From: JBFLVU01 sp037444825
Lineage (GTDB): Bacteria > Acidobacteriota > UBA4820 > DSQY01
NCBI GenBank assembly: GCA_037444825.1
Contig: JBBILR010000005.1
Coordinates: forward strand, 62,001-126,000
Length of the DNA: 64,000 bases
Reading direction: 5' to 3'
Below, piece by piece: positions 28,982-37,587 of this stretch (positions are counted from its first letter, which is position 1; every line of letters starts with the position of its first letter). The position numbers were made by a program, and so were the translations under genes. The notes beneath the pieces were generated by a model, which did no database searches, was not told the origin of the DNA, and saw nothing but the letters and a program-made list of their open reading frames with translations.

Positions 28982-31648
28982 GTGGTCGTGATCACCTCCC
29001 ACACCAACGCGGACTTCGACTCCCTGGCGTGCCTGGTGGCGGCCCGGCGCCTCCACCCCGAGGCCCGCCTGGTCCTCCCGGGGGCGGCGGAGAACCTCCT
29101 GAGGCGGTGGATGGAGCGGAACGGCGCCCACCTCCCCCCCGTCTCGTCGGTGCGGGGCCTGGACCTCAAGGCCGTTTCCCGGCTCGTCTGCGTGGACGTC
29201 TCCTCGCGGGAGCGCCTGGGCCCCCTGGCGGTTCTCCTCCAGCGGGACCCTCCCCCCCGCCTGGACGTCTACGACCACCACCCCGGCCAGGGGGACCTCC
29301 GCGGGGAGGTCCACCGCGTGGAGGAGGCCGGCTCCTGCACGGCCATTCTGGTGGAGGTTCTGAAGGAACGGGGGGAGACGCCCACCCCCTTCGAGGCGAC
29401 CCTCTTCCTCCTGGGGATCTACGAGGACACCGGCTGGCTCACCTACCCCACCACCCGGCCCCGGGACTTCGAGGCGGTCCTCGCCTGCCTCTCCTGGGGG
29501 GGCGACCTGGGCCAGGTCCCGCGGGTTCTGCGCCGCGGCTTCACCGAGGAGCAGATGCGGCTCCTCGCCGAGGTCTTCGACAACCTGGAGCGCCTGGAGG
29601 TGGGGGGCGTCACCCTCCACCTCAGCGTCGTGGGCGCCGAGGCCTACGTCCCCGACCTCTCCATCCTCGCCCACGAGATCCTGGCCATGGAGGGGCTGGA
29701 GGTCCTCTTCCTCCTCGCCTACATGGAGAACCGGGTCCACGTGATCGCGCGGAGCCGCTCCCCCAGGGTGAACGTGGCCCGGTGTCTGGAGTTCCTGGGG
29801 GGCGGGGGGCACGCCTCCGCCGCTTCGGCGGTGGTGCGGGGAAAGACGGCGGCGGAGGTGAGGGCCCTTCTCCTCGACGAGCTGACGGTGGTCCACCCCG
29901 TGGGACTCTCGGGGCGGGACATCATGACGCGGGACTTCCAGCGGCTCCCCGAGAGGGCCACGGTGCGGGAGGCGTTCGCCGCCATGAACCGATACCGGGT
30001 GAACGCCCTGCCGGTCTTCGAGGGGGAGCGCCTCCTGGGCGTGGTCACCCGGCAGGAGGTGGACGGGGCCCTCCAGCACGGCCTGGCCGAGGCTTCGGTG
30101 CTGGACTTCGTCGTCTCCGCCCCCCCTCTGCTCTCTGCCGACATTCCGGCGGAGGAGCTTCGCCGGCGGATGTTGGAGAACAACTGGCGCATCGTCCTCT
30201 TGGGGGAAGGCCCCCACCGGGTGGAGGGGCTGGTGTCGCGGATGAGCCTCTTCAAGGCCCTCTACCGGAGCGAGCCCCAGACCCTGGCTCACCGGGCCGG
30301 AGGCCAGCCCTCGGCCCGGGAGATCCAGGGCCTGCTCCGGAACGCGTTTTCGCCCGAGGATTTCGAGGCCCTCCGCGAGCTGGGGGCCTTGGCCGAGGAG
30401 AGGGCCACGCCGTGCCTGCTGGTGGGCGGTGCCGTGCGGGACCTCCTGCTGGGCAAGCCGGTGAAGGACGTGGACTTCGTGGTGGAGGGCGACGCCGTGG
30501 CGCTGGTGGAGGAGTGGGCCCGGCGGAAGGGGGGCCGGGTGCGGGCCCACCGGGACTTCGGAACCGCCGTCTGGATCCGCCCGCGGGGGGGCCGGTGGGA
30601 CTTCGCCACCGCCCGGGCGGAGTACTACGAACAGCCGGCGGCCCTCCCCACGGTGGCCCACGCCGCCCTCTACCAGGACCTCTACCGGCGGGACTTCACC
30701 CTCAACACGCTGGCGGTCTTCCTCTCCCCCGACCGCTTCGGGGAGGTGCTGGACCTCTTCGGCGGGGTCCGGGACCTCAAGGCGGGGAGGATCCGCGTCC
30801 TCCACGGCCTCTCCTTCGTGGAGGACCCCACCCGGGCCTTCCGGGCCGTCCGCTTCGCGGTGAAGCTGGGCTTCACGCTTCCCGCGGAGACGGCCCACCT
30901 CATCGCCGCCACCCTCAAGCAGGGGGTCTTCCGCCACCTCTCCCCCAAGCGGGTCCTTTCGGAGGTGGAGCAGATCCTCTCCGGGCCCAACGCCGTGGAG
31001 GGCCTCAAGGCCATGGAGGAACACCGCCTCCTCGCCGTCTTCTGGCCCACCTTGAAGCTCACGCCCAAGGTCCTGGAGACCCTCTACCGCCTCCAGCAGG
31101 CCCTGGGGTTCTTCGAGACCCACTTCCCGGAGGCGCCCTTGAACCGATCGGCCTGCTACCTCATGGCCTTGACCGAGCGCCTCCCCACCTCGGAACTGGA
31201 GGCCTTCCGGGATCGCTACCCCTTCTCCCAGGAGACCAAGGCCCTCCTCGCGGAGTACCGCTCCTTCGTCTGGCGGGCGCTGAGGGACCTGGGCCCCGAG
31301 GAGGACGGCACGCCGGGAGGGGCCTACCGGGTCCTCCACGGCGCCCCCCTCCCGCTGGTCCTTTTCCTTTTGGCCAAGGTTCAGTCGGCGGCCCGGCAGT
31401 CGCTGGTGCGGGACTACCTGGTCAAGGACCGCTTCCTCACCCTGGAGATCACCGGGGCGGACCTCACCGCGGCGGGGGTCCCCCCCTCCGCCGCCGTGGC
31501 CCGGGCCCTCCTGGAGACCCGGGCGGCCAAGGCCGACGGGACCGTTCGGGGCCGGGAGGAGGAACTGGCCTTCGCCCTGCGGGTCGCCCGGGAGGCCGCC
31601 CCCGGCGAGGCGCCGGGGAAAGGCCGGAAAGGAGCGCGAAAGCCGTGA
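28982..31648 (+). CDS. cca: DHH-CBS-CBS tRNA nucleotidyltransferase (CCA- or A-adding enzyme)
   Basis: An 888-residue multidomain protein. Residues 1-310 are a DHH/DHHA1 phosphoesterase module (HTNADFDSL at 6-14, DHHPG near 99, GGGGHASAASA near 280). Two CBS domains follow (about 310-440). Residues 470-880 are a class II poly(A) polymerase/CCA-adding head with GGAVRDLLLG at about 481 and DVDFVVEG containing the catalytic Asp pair, followed by RRDFTLN and the RAVRFA helix. This architecture is known in lineages where CCA addition is split between a CC-adding and an A-adding enzyme; the DHH part may be a nuclease. Start GTG with GGAG. The stop overlaps the phosphodiesterase gene. Confidence 0.9.
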   Translation: MVVITSHTNADFDSLACLVAARRLHPEARLVLPGAAENLLRRWMERNGAHLPPVSSVRGLDLKAVSRLVCVDVSSRERLGPLAVLLQRDPPPRLDVYDHHPGQGDLRGEVHRVEEAGSCTAILVEVLKERGETPTPFEATLFLLGIYEDTGWLTYPTTRPRDFEAVLACLSWGGDLGQVPRVLRRGFTEEQMRLLAEVFDNLERLEVGGVTLHLSVVGAEAYVPDLSILAHEILAMEGLEVLFLLAYMENRVHVIARSRSPRVNVARCLEFLGGGGHASAASAVVRGKTAAEVRALLLDELTVVHPVGLSGRDIMTRDFQRLPERATVREAFAAMNRYRVNALPVFEGERLLGVVTRQEVDGALQHGLAEASVLDFVVSAPPLLSADIPAEELRRRMLENNWRIVLLGEGPHRVEGLVSRMSLFKALYRSEPQTLAHRAGGQPSAREIQGLLRNAFSPEDFEALRELGALAEERATPCLLVGGAVRDLLLGKPVKDVDFVVEGDAVALVEEWARRKGGRVRAHRDFGTAVWIRPRGGRWDFATARAEYYEQPAALPTVAHAALYQDLYRRDFTLNTLAVFLSPDRFGEVLDLFGGVRDLKAGRIRVLHGLSFVEDPTRAFRAVRFAVKLGFTLPAETAHLIAATLKQGVFRHLSPKRVLSEVEQILSGPNAVEGLKAMEEHRLLAVFWPTLKLTPKVLETLYRLQQALGFFETHFPEAPLNRSACYLMALTERLPTSELEAFRDRYPFSQETKALLAEYRSFVWRALRDLGPEEDGTPGGAYRVLHGAPLPLVLFLLAKVQSAARQSLVRDYLVKDRFLTLEITGADLTAAGVPPSAAVARALLETRAAKADGTVRGREEELAFALRVAREAAPGEAPGKGRKGARKP

Positions 31649-32871
31649 ATCGGAAACCTCGGAACGTTCCCGCCGCGCGGTGGGCGGCCCTCGCCGCCCT
31701 TCTCGCTCTCCTCTGCCTCCTGGGGGCCTCCTCCGCCCCCCCGGCGCCGCCCTCGGCGGTCCTCCTGACGGTGGACGGGGTCCGGTGGGACTATCCGGAG
31801 CGGTTCGGCCTTCCGGCCTTCGCCGAGATGGCGCGAAAGGGGCTCCGGGTTCGGCGTCTCCTCCCGCCCTTTCCCTCGCTCACGTGGGTCTGCCACGCCA
31901 CGCTGGCCACGGGGACCTACCCCGACAAGCACGGCATCGCCGCCAACGCCTTCCTGGACCGGGAGTCGGACACGCGCTTCGCCAAGGAACCGGAGGCGAA
32001 GTGGCTCTTGGAGCCGCCCCTGTGGGTCCTGGCCGAGCGGGCGGGCCTCAAGAGCGCGGTCATCTCGTGGCCCCTCTCCGACGGTGACTGGCGAGGGGTT
32101 TCCCCCTCCTACCGGCGGGGCTTTCAGAAGGGGCGGGGCGGGAGCGACGAAGAGAGCGTCCGCTACCTCCTCGACCTCCTCCGGATGCCCCCCGCCGAGC
32201 GGCCGCGCCTGCTCCTCTGCTGGACCAGCGGCGCCGACGACGAGGGCCACGAGGAGGGCCCCGACGGCCCCGGGGTCCGGAAGGCCATGGCCCGATGCGA
32301 CCGACTGGTGGCCCGGCTCCGAAAGGGGATCGCCGCTCTGGGGCCGAAGAACCCCGTGGTCCTGCTCGTCGCCAGCGACCACGGCATGTCGGCGGTGGAG
32401 AAAACCATCGACCTCGCGTCCCTCGTGCCCAAGAAGGGGTTCTTTCCCTACATCGCCGCGTCGGGACCCATGGCCAACCTGTACGTGAAGGACGAAAGGC
32501 AGAAGGCACAGGTCCTGGCGGCGTTGAAGGACCTCCCCGGGGGGTGTCGGGTCTACCCCCGGGAGGCCTGCCCCGCGGAGCTCCACTACGCCGCCTGCCC
32601 CCGGGCCGGGGACCTGGTGGTCCTCGCCCCGCCCCACGCCACCTTCCGGGCCTTTTCGCGGTCGCCGGTGCCGCCGCCGCCCCTCAAAGGCAACCACGGC
32701 TACCCCCCCGACGACCCCGACGTTCAGGGGGTTCTGTACCTGGAAGGGCCCGGAATCCCCTCCGGCAGGGTCCTCCCCGAGGCCTCCGCCGTGGACGTGG
32801 CGCCCACCCTCTGCCGGCTCCTGGGGATCGCCCCCCCGCCCCGCGCCGACGGCGTCTCTCTCCTCCCCTAG
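31645..32871 (+). CDS. Exported type I phosphodiesterase/nucleotide pyrophosphatase family protein
   Basis: A 408-residue alkaline-phosphatase-superfamily enzyme. Metal-site elements fit the ENPP group: Asp in TVDGVRWD, nucleophile Thr in FPSLTWVCH, TGTYPDKHGI, SDHGM and a later GNHGY. The N-terminus is basic, then hydrophobic (about residues 12-30: AALAALLALLCLLGASS), so it is probably exported or membrane-anchored; the Cys in LLCLLG does not fit a lipobox well. Such enzymes hydrolyse nucleotide or phospholipid diesters outside the cell. GTG start overlapping the preceding stop. Confidence 0.85.
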   Translation: MNRKPRNVPAARWAALAALLALLCLLGASSAPPAPPSAVLLTVDGVRWDYPERFGLPAFAEMARKGLRVRRLLPPFPSLTWVCHATLATGTYPDKHGIAANAFLDRESDTRFAKEPEAKWLLEPPLWVLAERAGLKSAVISWPLSDGDWRGVSPSYRRGFQKGRGGSDEESVRYLLDLLRMPPAERPRLLLCWTSGADDEGHEEGPDGPGVRKAMARCDRLVARLRKGIAALGPKNPVVLLVASDHGMSAVEKTIDLASLVPKKGFFPYIAASGPMANLYVKDERQKAQVLAALKDLPGGCRVYPREACPAELHYAACPRAGDLVVLAPPHATFRAFSRSPVPPPPLKGNHGYPPDDPDVQGVLYLEGPGIPSGRVLPEASAVDVAPTLCRLLGIAPPPRADGVSLLP

Positions 32872-32896
32872 AGTCCCCGGAGGCGGAAAACGAATC

Positions 32897-32921
32897 GGGG
32901 GCGCCCGCCTGGGGCGCCCCC
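32897..32921. terminator. GC-rich hairpin between convergent genes
   Basis: A 10-bp perfect stem (GGGGGCGCCC at 32897-32906 with GGGCGCCCCC at 32912-32921) lies between the phosphodiesterase stop and the YtxH stop. There is no T-tract on either strand, so intrinsic termination is possible but weak. Confidence 0.5.
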
Positions 32922-32943
32922 CAAGGTGGCTCCTGGGTACGAC

Positions 32944-33174
32944 TTACAGCGGGCGGGACTCGGAAACCTTGGAAACGGGGCCCGGGAGGGGCTCGGATTC
33001 CCGGAGGGAGAGGGCCGCGGCCCCCCGGGATCGCTCCCTGAGACGCTGGACCCCGCGGGCGATCTTCTGGCGGGTGTCCTTTCCCGAGGCGGGGGCGAGG
33101 AGGAGGGCGGCCACGCCTCCGGCGAGGGCGCCGAGGCTCGTGGCCCAGAGGATCTGGCCGGTTTCGTTCTTCAT
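32944..33174 (-). CDS. YtxH-like small membrane/stress protein
   Basis: A 76-residue protein with the YtxH pattern: one hydrophobic segment (SLGALAGGVAALLLAPASG, residues 13-31) leading into GKDTRQKIARG, then a charged tail. YtxH proteins are small, membrane-associated and often stress-induced; the molecular role is not known. The ATG has an excellent AAGGAGG site. It stands alone, facing the phosphodiesterase gene. Confidence 0.8.
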   Translation of the reverse strand: MKNETGQILWATSLGALAGGVAALLLAPASGKDTRQKIARGVQRLRERSRGAAALSLRESEPLPGPVSKVSESRPL

Positions 33175-33423
33175 GGAGGACCTCCTTTTGAGCGGGGCGC
33201 GCTAGGCGCCGTTCCGGGGGGGGACATCCGAAGAAAACCCCGGCTCCCGGTTCCCTCATCCCGAAAGGGGGCTGATCGGGGTCACAAAGGGCGCGGAGGT
33301 CCAAGAGGCTCGGGGCCCCCGGAGTCTGGAGCGCTGGTGGCCGCGATTCCTGCTAGAGCGGAGTCCGCCTCGGAGCGGTCTCTCCGGCGTCGGGGGGACG
33401 GACTCGGGGCATCGGGGGGAGCG

Positions 33424-33576
33424 GTGACGCCGATGACCGCCGGGATCCGAAACCTTCCTTGGGCCCCGGTGGCCTCCCAGATGGGCGACGCCGCCTTCAC
33501 GGTCCTTCTTTTCTGGGCGGTCCTGGAGCGGAGCGGCTCGCCGTGGGTCCTGGGCGCCGCCGCCGCCCTCAGCCGC
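33424..33576 (+). pseudogene. N-terminal remnant of an MFS-type transporter
   Basis: Reading rightward from GTG 33424 or ATG 33433 (with GGGGGAG upstream) gives a short peptide whose segment ASQMGDAAFTVLLFWAVL followed by GSPWVLGAA resembles the first helix of major-facilitator transporters (typical pattern: Q-x-G-D-x-x-x-x-x-A-L-x-W-x-V-L-E-L-T-G-S). Similarity stops near 33575, where the sequence becomes the 3' end of the convergent ABC permease gene. No transporter continuation is present. It therefore looks like a gene truncated when the ABC genes arrived. The region 33175-33423 upstream holds nothing else that I can support. Confidence 0.45.
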
Positions 33577-33596
33577 GCCTTCCGGGAGGCCTGGCG

Positions 33597-34901
33597 TCAG
33601 GCCTCCTCCCAGCGAAAGCGCCAGGCGGCCACGAGGGAGAAGAGGAGCGCGAAGGCCAGCAGGACGCCCGCGGCGGGAAGGGCCGACCCCAGGCCCAGGC
33701 CGCGCCAGGTCACGGCGTCCAGGCCGTCCACCGCCCACCGGGTGGGGAGGGCCAGGGTGGCCCGGTTCAGCCAGGCGGGAAAGAGAATGGCCGGAACCCA
33801 GCCCCCACCCAGCATGACCAAGAGGAGCACCGCGAAGATGGCCAGGCCGCGGGTGGCCTCGGGGGTCCTTCCCAGGGCCGCCAGCATCACGCCGAAGGCG
33901 CCCGCCATGACCGAGTACGCCGCGCCCAGGGCCAGGAAGCCGGCGGCGCTGCCCCGGATGCGCACCCCGAAGACCGCCATCCCGAAGCCCATGCAGACCA
34001 GGAAGATGAGCAGGGAGAGGAGGGCCCCGCTGGCCCCCCGGGAGAGCAGCAGGACGCCCGGCCGAACGGGCGCCGCCCGCAGGCGCCGCCAGATCCCCGA
34101 GCGGCGCTCCACGAGGATGCCCACCCCGAACTCGATGGCGGCCATGAGGATGAACTGGACGGCCATGCCGGCGAAGGAGTGCGCGTAGCCGTTGTAGGAC
34201 ACCCCCTTCCGGGAGGTGACGGGCTCCAGGGTGGTGGTGAACGGCACCCTCAGTCCGCCCGCCGGTCCGCCGGAGGCGCCCTCGCCTCCCGGTTGCGCCG
34301 CGCGGTCCTGCCAGGAGATGACGCTCCGGAGGAGGTCCGAAAGGACCTTTCGATCCCTCTCGGGGAGGTTGGGATCGGACTGCACGCGGGACAGGGACTC
34401 CTCGGCGACGATCCGGCCTTGGGGACCGGAAAAGGCCTCGCGGCTCACGACCTCCATGACGTGCTGGGTCAGGATGCCGCGGACCATGGCGGCTTCGGCT
34501 CCGCGGGTGGGATCGTGGAGGAGCCGGAGCTCCGGCCGGGCTTCCCGGCCGAAGAAGGCCTTTACGGCCCCGCCGCTGAAATCCTTGGGAAAGACCACGG
34601 CCGCCGCGGCCTTTCCCTTTCGGACCTCCTCGCGGGCCTCGGAGGCGCCCGAAACGGCGCGCACAGACAGGGCCGCGTCGGCGGAGAGCCGGGCGGCGAT
34701 TTCGCGGGACAGGGGGCCGCCGTCCTCGTCGGCCACGAGGAGCGCGATGGGCGCGCTTTCGGAAGAGGATCCCGAAAAAAGGAAGCCGAAGAAGGCGGCG
34801 ATGGCAATGGGGGCGGCGAGGCTGAGGAGCACGGCCCGGCGGTCGGAGAAAAAGAGGGCGAGGTCCTTGCGGACGAGGGCGGAGAAGGCGCGCGCGTTCA
34901 T
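33597..34901 (-). CDS. ABC-2 type transporter permease (pair 3)
   Basis: A 434-residue membrane protein of the ABC-2 permease family with the long extracytoplasmic domain: a first membrane helix near residues 25-45, about 190 soluble residues (containing VVFPKDFSGG, as in YhgE/LinL-like permeases), then five or six C-terminal helices. The segment ERRSGIWRRLRAAPV fits the conserved cytoplasmic motif. Homologues export drugs, polyketides or linearmycin-type lipids; substrate here unknown. ATGA overlap with the ATPase gene upstream. Its 3' end abuts the MFS remnant. Confidence 0.87.
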   Translation of the reverse strand: MNARAFSALVRKDLALFFSDRRAVLLSLAAPIAIAAFFGFLFSGSSSESAPIALLVADEDGGPLSREIAARLSADAALSVRAVSGASEAREEVRKGKAAAAVVFPKDFSGGAVKAFFGREARPELRLLHDPTRGAEAAMVRGILTQHVMEVVSREAFSGPQGRIVAEESLSRVQSDPNLPERDRKVLSDLLRSVISWQDRAAQPGGEGASGGPAGGLRVPFTTTLEPVTSRKGVSYNGYAHSFAGMAVQFILMAAIEFGVGILVERRSGIWRRLRAAPVRPGVLLLSRGASGALLSLLIFLVCMGFGMAVFGVRIRGSAAGFLALGAAYSVMAGAFGVMLAALGRTPEATRGLAIFAVLLLVMLGGGWVPAILFPAWLNRATLALPTRWAVDGLDAVTWRGLGLGSALPAAGVLLAFALLFSLVAAWRFRWEEA

Positions 34902-35854
34902 GGGTCCCTCAGCTCCCGCCCGGTGAGGGCCAGGAAGACCGCCTCCAAGCCGGGGCCCTCGGTGGACAGGCTGGACAAGCGGACGCCCCGGGCCCGGAGA
35001 GCCTCCAGGACCCCGGGCAGGTGGGCCGTCACGTCCGCGAGGTCCGCCACGAGCCGCCCGTTTTCCCAGGAGACTCCCCGGACGCCGGGAACGGAGCGGA
35101 CCTCCTCGATCCACGCCGAACCCTCCGGCGCTCCGGAGATCTGGGCGCACAGGCGGGCGGGAGCGGCCAGTTTCTCGGAGAGGGACGCGGCGGTCCCCTC
35201 CGCCAGGATCCGCCCGTGGTCCATGATCACGATGCGGTCGCAGAGGCGCTCGGCCTCCTCCATGTAGTGGGTGGTGTACAGGAGGGCCTTGCCTCTGGAC
35301 TTCAGGTCCTCCAGCAGGGCGAAGATGGCGTTGCGGCTCTGGGGGTCCACGCCCACGGTGGGCTCGTCGAGGAGGAGGACCGCGGGATCGTGGAGGAGGC
35401 CGGCGGCCAGGTTGAGGCGGCGCTTCATCCCCCCGCTGAAGGTTCGGACCTTGTGCCCCGCCCGGTCCCACAACCCCACGAAACGCAGCCCCCGCTCCAC
35501 GGCGGCGGTCAGGGCCTTTCCCGCCAGGCCGTAAAGGGCTCCGAAGAGCCGGAGGTTCTCCTCGGCGGAGAGGGCTTCGTAGAGGGCCAGCTCCTGGGGG
35601 ACAAGGCCCAAGGACCCCTTGGCCTCGGGACGGTCTTCCCGGAGGACCTCTCCTCCCAGGAGAACTTCCCCGGCGTCGGGCGCGGTGAGCCCGGCGAGCA
35701 GGGAGACGGTGGTGGTCTTCCCGGCGCCGTTGGGGCCCAGGAGGCCCAGGATCTCCCCCGGCGCCAGGCCTAGGGACACCCCGTCCACGGCCGTCAGGTT
35801 CCCGTACGTTTTCGTCAGACCTTTCGCGGCCAGTGCCGTGGCTCGGGGCTCCAT
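34898..35854 (-). CDS. ABC-2 type transporter ATPase subunit (pair 3)
   Basis: A 318-residue ABC ATPase. Walker A GPNGAGKTT, C-loop TFSGGMKRR (canonical here, unlike pairs 1 and 2), Walker B VLLLDEPTVGVD and H-loop TTHYMEE are present; the last 90 residues are the DrrA/CcmA-type C-terminal extension. I choose ATG 35854, giving the usual N-terminus just before the A-loop region; ATGs at 35863 and 35872 are alternatives. It forms a two-gene operon with the permease. Confidence 0.9.
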   Translation of the reverse strand: MEPRATALAAKGLTKTYGNLTAVDGVSLGLAPGEILGLLGPNGAGKTTTVSLLAGLTAPDAGEVLLGGEVLREDRPEAKGSLGLVPQELALYEALSAEENLRLFGALYGLAGKALTAAVERGLRFVGLWDRAGHKVRTFSGGMKRRLNLAAGLLHDPAVLLLDEPTVGVDPQSRNAIFALLEDLKSRGKALLYTTHYMEEAERLCDRIVIMDHGRILAEGTAASLSEKLAAPARLCAQISGAPEGSAWIEEVRSVPGVRGVSWENGRLVADLADVTAHLPGVLEALRARGVRLSSLSTEGPGLEAVFLALTGRELRDP

Positions 35855-35916
35855 GGAAACCATCCTACGCAACGGGGAGGCTTTAGTTTCAAGCCCGGAG
35901 GGGACGGGCTCTTCCC

Positions 35917-36720
35917 TCAGGAGGGGCCGTACGCCTCGGGCCTACGGTCCTCGAAGACGCGGATGGCCTCCCTCGCCTCCCGAACCCGGGAAAGGTCCAC
36001 CTCGGAGGTGAGGAGGGCCTCCTCCCGCTCGCCCCCCTCCGCCAGGACCTCCCCCAGCGGGCCCGTGAGGAGGGAGCTCCCGAAGTAGACCACCCCCCGC
36101 CCCGAGGGCTCTTCCGGGCCCACGGCGTTGGTCCCCACGAAGAAGGCCTGGTTTTCCACGGCCCGGGCGCGGGCCAGGACCCGCCAGGGCTCCCGCCGGG
36201 GGTAGGGAAAGGCCGCGGGGCAGAGGAAGAGCACCGCCCCGTCCAGGGCGCAGGCCCGGAAGAGCTCGGGGAAGCGCACGTCGTAGCAGACGGCGAGGCC
36301 GGTCTTGCCCCAGGGGGCCTCCGCCACCACGCGCCGGTCCCCGGCGGCCACGTGGCGCTCCTCGTGGAAGAGGGAGAAGAGGTGGACCTTTCGGTACTCG
36401 GCGATGGTGGCCCCTTCCGGGTCCAGGAGGAAGTGGGTGTTGGCCAGTCGTCCCCCTCCGTCGGGGACCAGGTGGGAAAAGCTGAGGTGGAGTCCCCAGC
36501 TCTTCGCCACGGCCCGCATGTCCTCCAGAGGGGCCCACAGCGCCTCCCGGTTTCGCGCGAGCCACTCCCAAGGAAAGCCGGTGAGGCAGGCCTCGGGGAA
36601 GCAGAGGAGCCGGCTTCCGCGGGCGGCGGCCTCCCGGGCGAAGGCCCGCACCTTTTCGAGGTTCCCCTCGGGGTCCCTCGATCGGACGGTCATCTGGGCC
36701 TGGGAGACGACGAGCCTCAT
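35917..36720 (-). CDS. Carbon-nitrogen hydrolase (nitrilase superfamily)
   Basis: Hydrolyses an amide or nitrile bond by a Glu-Lys-Cys triad. The triad is visible as Glu in CFPEACLTG, Lys in YRKVHLF and Cys in AVCYDVRFPE. The 267-residue length and FPE-type environment fit omega-amidase and related small amidases (2-oxoglutaramate or deaminated glutathione as known substrates), but the exact substrate is not set. It is the last gene of the leftward tRNA-tilS-hpt-ftsH-folP run and overlaps folP by ATGA. Confidence 0.88.
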   Translation of the reverse strand: MRLVVSQAQMTVRSRDPEGNLEKVRAFAREAAARGSRLLCFPEACLTGFPWEWLARNREALWAPLEDMRAVAKSWGLHLSFSHLVPDGGGRLANTHFLLDPEGATIAEYRKVHLFSLFHEERHVAAGDRRVVAEAPWGKTGLAVCYDVRFPELFRACALDGAVLFLCPAAFPYPRREPWRVLARARAVENQAFFVGTNAVGPEEPSGRGVVYFGSSLLTGPLGEVLAEGGEREEALLTSEVDLSRVREAREAIRVFEDRRPEAYGPS

Positions 36721-37574
36721 GGGGCCGCCTTGAAAGGGAGGAGGGCCGCGGCGCAGAGGAGGGCCTGGCGATGGGCGGCCACGTCGTGGACGCGGAAGAG
36801 CCGGGCTCCTCCGAGGAGGGCCGCCGCGTGGAAGGCGAGGGTCCCCGGCAGGCGGCCCCCCACGGGGGCCCCCGTGAGGGCGCCCACGAGGCTCTTCCTC
36901 GAGACCCCCACGAGCAGCGGGAGCCCCAAGGAGGCGAAAACCGGAAGGTTGCGGAGGAGGGCCAGGTTGTCCTGAACCCGTTTTCCGAAGCCGATGCCGA
37001 CGTCCACCACGAGGTACCCCGGGCCCAACCCTTCCGCCCGGGCGGCCTCCACCCGGGCCGCCAGTTCCCCGAGGACCTCCGCCACCGGGTCCTCGTAGAA
37101 AGGGGCCTCCTGCATGGTCTTCGGCGTCCCCCGCAGGTGCATGAGGACCAGGGGGGCCCGCCTCCGGGCGCAGAGGGGAACCACGGCGGGGTCGAAGGTC
37201 CCCGCGGAGATGTCGTTGACCATGTCGGCGCCGGCGTCCAGGGCCGCCTCCGCCACCGCCGCCTTGGTGGTGTCCACGGAAAGGGGGACTTCGGGCAATG
37301 CCTCCCGAAGCCCCCGCACCACCGGCAGGAGCCTGCGAAGCTCCTCCTCCGGAGGGACGGGGTCGCTCCCCGGCCGGCTGGACTCCGCGCCGATGTCCAG
37401 GATGTCGGCCCCCTCGGCGGCCAGGGACCGGCCGTGGGCCACGGCGGCGCCGGGGTCCAGGAAGCGGCCCCCGTCGGAGAAGGAGTCGGGGGTCACGTTG
37501 ACGATGCCCATGAGGAGGAAGGGGCGGCCCTCGAGCCGGTCCCTCCCGCGCAGGACGAGCCCCCCCTCGGCCAC
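36717..37574 (-). CDS. folP: Dihydropteroate synthase
   Basis: Condenses p-aminobenzoate with dihydropterin pyrophosphate in folate synthesis; the target of sulfonamides. The 285-residue protein has MGIVNVTPDSFSDGG near residues 23-37, DIGAESSRPGS and the C-terminal RVHDVA. I choose the GTG at 37574, which lies 13 bp after the ftsH stop and has GAGGAGGGG at good spacing; an upstream ATG at 37640 would reach into ftsH and add a Pro-rich tail absent from the family. The ftsH-folP order is common. Confidence 0.93.
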   Translation of the reverse strand: MAEGGLVLRGRDRLEGRPFLLMGIVNVTPDSFSDGGRFLDPGAAVAHGRSLAAEGADILDIGAESSRPGSDPVPPEEELRRLLPVVRGLREALPEVPLSVDTTKAAVAEAALDAGADMVNDISAGTFDPAVVPLCARRRAPLVLMHLRGTPKTMQEAPFYEDPVAEVLGELAARVEAARAEGLGPGYLVVDVGIGFGKRVQDNLALLRNLPVFASLGLPLLVGVSRKSLVGALTGAPVGGRLPGTLAFHAAALLGGARLFRVHDVAAHRQALLCAAALLPFKAAP

Positions 37575-37587
37575 GGAAAACCCCTCC

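Noticed and set aside
27275..31339. A 1354-codon open frame on the minus strand opposite rluB, hisC and the CCA enzyme
   Set aside because: It is a high-GC shadow: repetitive Gly/Pro/Arg/His composition, no motif, and entirely opposite three well-supported genes.
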